64,000 nucleotides of DNA from DAOUJI01 sp965219565 (GTDB lineage: Bacteria > Chloroflexota > Dehalococcoidia > Lucifugimonadales > JAGWBF01): the NCBI GenBank assembly GCA_965219565.1, contig OZ244780.1, forward strand, positions 1 through 64,000, in the 5' to 3' direction. The position numbers and the translations under genes were made by a program. Below, piece after piece: positions 60,079-64,000 of this stretch. Under the pieces are notes generated by a model. The model made no database searches and was not told the origin of the DNA. It saw only the letters and a list, made by a program, of their open reading frames with translations. Position 1 is the stretch's first letter. Each line of letters starts with the position of its first letter.

Positions 60079-61791
60079 CTACTTCAGCAGTTCGGAGACC
60101 TTCCGTTCCGCCTCTTCCAGGGACACAAGCTCTGCGTCGCCCCCAGACCTGCGCCGCACTTCCACCATGCCCTGCCTCAGGTTGCGAGGACTGACAACCA
60201 GCCTCACCGGCAGGCCCATCAGGTCGCTGTCGTTAAACTTAACCCCAGCAGCCTCGTCGGCGCGGTCATCGTAGAGGGTTTCTATCCCCAGGCTCCACAG
60301 CCTGTCGTATAGCCCGTCCGCGGTACGGGCAACATCGGAGTCAGAGAGGTTCAGCCCCACGAGATGGACTTGATAGGGCGCAATGGGGGTCGGAAAGACG
60401 ATCCCATTCTCGTCATGGTTTTGCTCGATGGCCGCCGCTAATAGACGCCCCACCCCTATGCCGTAGGAGCCCATTGTGATGAGCCTCTGCCGGCCTTCGC
60501 TGTCAAGGTAACTGGCCCCAAGGGATTCGGCGAACCCGGTCCCCAGCTTGAAGATGTGCCCGACCTCGATGCCTCGAGTTTCTTCGAGACCTGCGTGGCC
60601 CCTTATACAGCCGTGTCCAGCCTTGGTCAGGGTGATGTCCCCCATGATGTCCACTCGGAAGTCCCTGGGATGGTTGGCGTTCTTGATGTGGACGTCCGGC
60701 TTGTTGCCGCCCACCACGAAGTTGGAGCCAGAGTCTATGGAGTGGTCGGCCACCCTGGTTACTCCTTCCAGCCCCACTGGAGAAGCGGACCCGGCCACCA
60801 GCCCAGCGGCTTTGACCTCCTCGTCAGAGGCCAGCCTGAGGTCGTTGGCGGAGATTCCATTTGCCGTGAGCAAGTTTTTCAGCTTGACTTCGTTGACGTC
60901 CAGGTCGCCCCTGATGGTGACGAAGACCATCTCGCCTCCTGCCATGTAGAAGACGGCCTTCAAAGTCTTTGCCTCCGGGATGCCCAGGAACTCGGCCAGG
61001 GCGGCAATGGTCTTGATTCCGGGCGTGGCCACCTCTTCCATGTCCGCTTCCGGTTCGTCAGGGAGAGCCGGGATGACGCCCTGGGCCTTTTCGGCATTGG
61101 CTGCGTAGTCGCAGTCAGGGCAAGTGACAACCGTGTCCTCGCCAGCGGCAGTGCGCAGTATGAACTCGTGGGAGTCTTTGCCGCCGATGGCTCCTGAGTC
61201 GGCTTCCACCATAAGAGCGGGCAGACCGCACCGTCTGAATATGTTCCTATAGGCCTGGGCCATAGCCTGATAGCTGCGGTCCAAGCCCTCGTCGTCAGCG
61301 TCGAAGGAGTAGGCGTCCTTCATGTCGAATTCCCGCACCCGGATGAGCCCTGCCCTGGGTCGTGGTTCGTCCCGCAGCTTGGTCTGTATCTGATACACGA
61401 TGGCTGGCATGTCCCGGTAGCTTTGGATATTGGCCCTGGCGATGCCGGTCACCACCTCCTCATGGGTTGGAGCGGCCACCATCGGTCTGCCACGTCTGTC
61501 GGGGAAACGAAACAGGTTGTCGCCGAAGGCGGCGGCCCGGCCCGACTGCTCCCACAAGTCCAGAGGCTGGAGTACAGGCATGCGTATCTCCTGGCCCCCC
61601 GCCGCGTCCATTTCCTCCCGTATGATGGCCTCGATTTTCTTAATGGACCTCCAGGCCAGGGGCAGGTAGCTGTACACTCCCGCCGCCACCTGGGAGACCA
61701 TTCCGGCCTTGAGCATCAGACGGTGGGAGGCGGTCTCGGCCTCGGGAGGATCGGTGCGCAGGGTCTTGGATATAAGCTGTGTGAATCTCAT
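60079..61791 (-). CDS. proS: Prolyl-tRNA synthetase
   Basis: A 570-residue class II aminoacyl-tRNA synthetase, bacterial-type with an editing insertion. Motif 1 region is PLAWRSIKKIEAIIREEMDAAGGQEIRMPVLQP, motif 2 has RDEPRPRAGLIRVREFDMKDAYSFD, and motif 3 is GIGVGRLLAAAIEQ. The INS editing domain (YbaK-like; PEAKTLKAVFYM) lies between motifs 2 and 3, and the anticodon-binding domain at the C-terminus. The start overlaps the upstream zinc-ribbon gene stop by 4 nt. Confidence 0.95.
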   Translation of the reverse strand: MRFTQLISKTLRTDPPEAETASHRLMLKAGMVSQVAAGVYSYLPLAWRSIKKIEAIIREEMDAAGGQEIRMPVLQPLDLWEQSGRAAAFGDNLFRFPDRRGRPMVAAPTHEEVVTGIARANIQSYRDMPAIVYQIQTKLRDEPRPRAGLIRVREFDMKDAYSFDADDEGLDRSYQAMAQAYRNIFRRCGLPALMVEADSGAIGGKDSHEFILRTAAGEDTVVTCPDCDYAANAEKAQGVIPALPDEPEADMEEVATPGIKTIAALAEFLGIPEAKTLKAVFYMAGGEMVFVTIRGDLDVNEVKLKNLLTANGISANDLRLASDEEVKAAGLVAGSASPVGLEGVTRVADHSIDSGSNFVVGGNKPDVHIKNANHPRDFRVDIMGDITLTKAGHGCIRGHAGLEETRGIEVGHIFKLGTGFAESLGASYLDSEGRQRLITMGSYGIGVGRLLAAAIEQNHDENGIVFPTPIAPYQVHLVGLNLSDSDVARTADGLYDRLWSLGIETLYDDRADEAAGVKFNDSDLMGLPVRLVVSPRNLRQGMVEVRRRSGGDAELVSLEEAERKVSELLK

Positions 61792-62627
61792 ACTGTTTCA
61801 GCTCCGGATGGATCGCCAACGAATAACGAGCTTATCGTCAACACCCAGAATAGTATGCCAAGCATAGTTAGTATGACTGCACCGGCTCCTACTTTCGACG
61901 TGGCTATCGAAACACCTGGATTCCGGTCGGCGTAGGACAGCCAGTATCGGTTCAAATTGGCCTGGACCAAATACATGACGAACCACGGTATCACGACCGA
62001 AACCAAGGAGAGTACATACGATACAACGTATTCAGCTTGGGAGACGTGTTCGTTGACCTCTGAATAAACCATGACTATCGATATGACGCCCGTCGCCAGT
62101 GATATTGCCATCAACACAAAGGCCGTTCCAGCGGCGATGGTGAATCTGAGGCCCACTCCCTGCATCAAATGCTCATACACACGAACGTGGTGATGAACGC
62201 GGAACAAGTTGTAAATTGGGACCAGTTGGGTGAGAGCGTGCCATACGGGGAAATTCATTTCGTCGCCGGTATGGTCTCTGTAATGCTTCCACGTGATGTA
62301 GAACCAATAGAAACCATACAGACTGGCGGAAAGGACGCTTAGCAGCAAAATGCGGCTTGGCGGTATGTAGTAGTCCAGAGTCTGCCGGGCAGCATAGGTT
62401 CGCGGTTGGGACTCCCTGAAAACCGTCTGACTGAGACCGGACCCGCACGAGCCGCAGAAATTCTGGGAGTCGAGTACACTGGCCCCGCAACCTCGGCAGT
62501 AGCGCACTGCTTGGGAAGAACGGCCGAAGGTTGGTGGATTCAGATCAGCGCCGCAGGAGCCGCAATGAGTCTGTGATCCTAGAAAGCTGGCGCCGCAGTT
62601 GTGGCAATAGTGGTTGGAAGCGCTCAT
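61788..62627 (-). CDS. Double zinc-ribbon DUF4234-like membrane protein
   Basis: A 279-residue protein with two N-terminal zinc-ribbon units: HYCHNCGASFLGSQTHCGSCG and RYCRGCGASVLDSQNFCGSCG. Four hydrophobic helices (residues ~88-270) follow, with SLYGFYWFYITWKHYRDHTG and VWHALTQLVPIYNLFRVHHHVRVYE resembling DUF4234-type membrane domains. A role is not known; zinc-ribbon headed membrane proteins of this kind may sense or assemble complexes. Its end overlaps proS by 4 nt, so the two are likely co-transcribed. Confidence 0.85.
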   Translation of the reverse strand: MSASNHYCHNCGASFLGSQTHCGSCGADLNPPTFGRSSQAVRYCRGCGASVLDSQNFCGSCGSGLSQTVFRESQPRTYAARQTLDYYIPPSRILLLSVLSASLYGFYWFYITWKHYRDHTGDEMNFPVWHALTQLVPIYNLFRVHHHVRVYEHLMQGVGLRFTIAAGTAFVLMAISLATGVISIVMVYSEVNEHVSQAEYVVSYVLSLVSVVIPWFVMYLVQANLNRYWLSYADRNPGVSIATSKVGAGAVILTMLGILFWVLTISSLFVGDPSGAETV

Positions 62628-62695
62628 AGTCAGGCGTTTTCAGAGGCGCCGGCCACAGGACTGGGATAGGCACGCTCCAAGTCCCATAGGAGTTC

Positions 62696-63832
62696 CTATC
62701 CGGCGGTCGCCGCCTCGTTGACCTCTTCCATCAGAGCGGAAAGCATGTCGTCCGCCGCAACAACCCTGGCCTTCTGGCCCTTGCGGAATATGATGGCCCT
62801 GCCGTTGCCCGCGGCGATGCCCACGTCGGCGTCCTTGGCCTCTCCAGGGCCGTTGACCTCGCAGCCCATCACGGCCACCTTGAGATTGGAGTCTACCTTC
62901 TTGAGCATCTCGTCGACGGTGTTGGCCAGCTTGATTACGTCCACGTCGGCCCTACCGCAGGAGGGGCAGGCAACCAGTGTTGCGCCCTTCTGCCGCAGGT
63001 TCAGCGATTTGAGAATCTCGTACCCCGCCTGGACCTCCTCTACGGGGTCTCCGCTCAGGGAAACGCGCACGGTGTCCCCAATGCCCTCGTAGAGAAGAAG
63101 CCCCAACCCGATGGCGCTGCGTATCGAACCCGACTTCACCGTTCCTGATTCGGTGATTCCCAGGTGCAGCGGATAGGGGACCATGTCAGCCAACCGCCGG
63201 TAAGCGTCTACGGTGGTGGGCACGTCAAAGGCCTTCATGGAAATCTTAATGAGGTCAAAGTCCAGGTCTTCCAGGAGTCCGATCTCCCACAGAGCCGTCG
63301 CCACCATGTGGTCGACGATGCTGTAGCCGCCCTCTTCCACCGCCTCGCCTGTCTTGGGCAGCTTGTTCACCATGTCCATGTGGCGGGAAAACCCTCTGGT
63401 TTTGCCTATTCCTCCCACGGGGGGCAGGCTGCCAAAGTTCACACCGATACGTATGGGGATATCCCTCTCCTTGGCGGCCCTGACCACTTCGCGCACCCTA
63501 TCCTCGTCGCGAATGTTGCCTGGGTTCAGCCGGAGCATGTCCACTCCGCCTTTGAGGGATTCCAGGGCCAGTTGGTAGTGGAAGTGGATGTCGGCAACCA
63601 GGGGAATGTTTATCTGTTTTTTTATGTCGGGGATCGCCTTGGCCGCCTCCATGTCGGGGACGGCACACCGGATAATGTCGCAGCCCGCGTCTTCCAGTTC
63701 CTTTATCTGACGGACGGTGGCCTGAACGTCCCGCGTGTCCGTTTTGGTCATGGACTGTACGGTGACGTCGGCGTCTCCGCCTATCTTGACGTTCCCCGCG
63801 AAAATGGGCTTGGTTATTCTGCGACTGCTCAT
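62696..63832 (-). CDS. ispG: 4-hydroxy-3-methylbut-2-enyl diphosphate synthase (IspG/GcpE)
   Basis: A 378-residue iron-sulfur enzyme of the MEP isoprenoid pathway. It shows RITKPIFAGNVKIGGDADVTVQSMTKTDTRD, the TIM-barrel half, and the C-terminal 4Fe-4S half with CPSCGRADVDVIKLANTV and MGCEVNGPGEAKDADVGIAAG, where three Cys bind the cluster. Length is normal. Its start overlaps the stop of the small upstream gene by 4 nt (ATGA). Confidence 0.96.
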   Translation of the reverse strand: MSSRRITKPIFAGNVKIGGDADVTVQSMTKTDTRDVQATVRQIKELEDAGCDIIRCAVPDMEAAKAIPDIKKQINIPLVADIHFHYQLALESLKGGVDMLRLNPGNIRDEDRVREVVRAAKERDIPIRIGVNFGSLPPVGGIGKTRGFSRHMDMVNKLPKTGEAVEEGGYSIVDHMVATALWEIGLLEDLDFDLIKISMKAFDVPTTVDAYRRLADMVPYPLHLGITESGTVKSGSIRSAIGLGLLLYEGIGDTVRVSLSGDPVEEVQAGYEILKSLNLRQKGATLVACPSCGRADVDVIKLANTVDEMLKKVDSNLKVAVMGCEVNGPGEAKDADVGIAAGNGRAIIFRKGQKARVVAADDMLSALMEEVNEAATAG

Positions 63833-63999
63833 ATATCCTCTATTCCCCGGAGATTTACGGCACGCATCCTTCTTAGCTCTTCACTGGACACTGTTTGTCG
63901 TTGCTCTCTCTCAGCAAGCATCTGGATTACTACGGCCTTACGCTTCGATTCCTCTAGTGTCAAGGTTTTCGATACTTCTGCTTCTCTGTTAGTTGTCAT
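63829..63999 (-). CDS. Small hypothetical protein, possibly partial at window edge
   Basis: A 56-residue frame from ATG 63999 to TGA 63829-63831, overlapping the ispG start (ATGA). It is charged and helical: MTTNREAEVSKTLTLEES, then AERE...SSEELRRMRAVNLRGIED. It could be a small DNA-binding-like or regulatory peptide, or the tail of a longer gene that starts beyond the window. Translational coupling to ispG supports that it is real. No family is recognised. Confidence 0.5.
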   Translation of the reverse strand: MTTNREAEVSKTLTLEESKRKAVVIQMLAEREQRQTVSSEELRRMRAVNLRGIEDI

Positions 64000-64000
64000 T

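Overview
The window is a stretch of bacterial chromosome of fairly high GC with dense, mostly real coding content. Gene content fits Chloroflexota, most likely a Dehalococcoidia/SAR202-type lineage. The pointers are three luciferase-like flavin monooxygenases (LLM family), a GMC oxidoreductase, a dienelactone-hydrolase-like enzyme, an Ig-like secreted protein and many short-chain or esterase-type catabolic enzymes, next to ordinary housekeeping genes. This assignment is inference; no rRNA or other decisive marker is present.

Layout. 1-5 kb: partial DUF1800 gene, LysR regulator, seven-iron ferredoxin, apt, metallo-beta-lactamase-fold hydrolase. 5-11.2 kb (minus): amidase, a compact restriction-modification-Vsr block (C5 methyltransferase, candidate endonuclease, Vsr), a rhamnulose-phosphate-aldolase/dehydrogenase fusion and a truncated CoA-transferase. 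11.4-18.2 kb: tRNA-Pro, a higBA locus with a broken toxin, tRNA-Arg, nhaA, glmU, a CBS/CorC protein, an Ig-like secreted protein, a hicBA locus with a broken toxin, tRNA-Ser. 18.2-23 kb: a decayed transporter/CBS remnant, 5'-3' exonuclease, LLM oxidoreductase, tyrosine-type phosphatase, MFS transporter, second tRNA-Ser. 23.2-33.1 kb: a ten-gene co-directional run, dprA - J-domain protein - topA - xer - aroQ - M24 peptidase - efp - xseA - xseB - PHP. 33.2-37.9 kb: an amber-interrupted YhcG-type nuclease and the tig-clpP-clpX operon. 38-45.3 kb: two unknown small genes, a decayed stretch, a PNPOx-like protein, an esterase, fabG, plsX, two hot-dog dehydratases and a GMC oxidoreductase. 45.3-48 kb: a four-repeat Pho-box-like array in front of pstC-pstA, then an aquaporin. 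48.2-56.6 kb: two LLM oxidoreductases, an alpha/beta hydrolase and an oligopeptide-type ABC importer (two permeases and a lipoprotein) without ATPase genes. 56.7-64 kb: a possible att-flanked remnant beside tRNA-Gly and tRNA-Phe, a P-loop/DRTGG protein, a dienelactone hydrolase, a MITE-like repeat, proS, a zinc-ribbon membrane protein, ispG and a small gene at the edge.

The most striking theme is selective gene decay. Two toxin-antitoxin loci keep an intact antitoxin and a disrupted toxin (higB by a 14-bp tandem duplication, hicA by an amber codon). A YhcG nuclease carries an amber codon at a conserved Trp, a transporter/CBS remnant carries an internal TGA, a CoA-transferase is cut to its N-terminus, and a metallo-hydrolase has lost one base near its start. 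The R-M-Vsr block looks intact. Other notable structure: a 26-bp near-repeat that gives both ends of the J-domain gene the same overlap architecture, the Pho-box array, and a 14-bp repeat of the tRNA-Gly 3' end.

Many promoters show clear -35/-10 hexamers at 17-bp spacing, several so close to the start codon that leaderless or near-leaderless transcription is likely. All functional calls come from reading the sequence; none was checked against a database.
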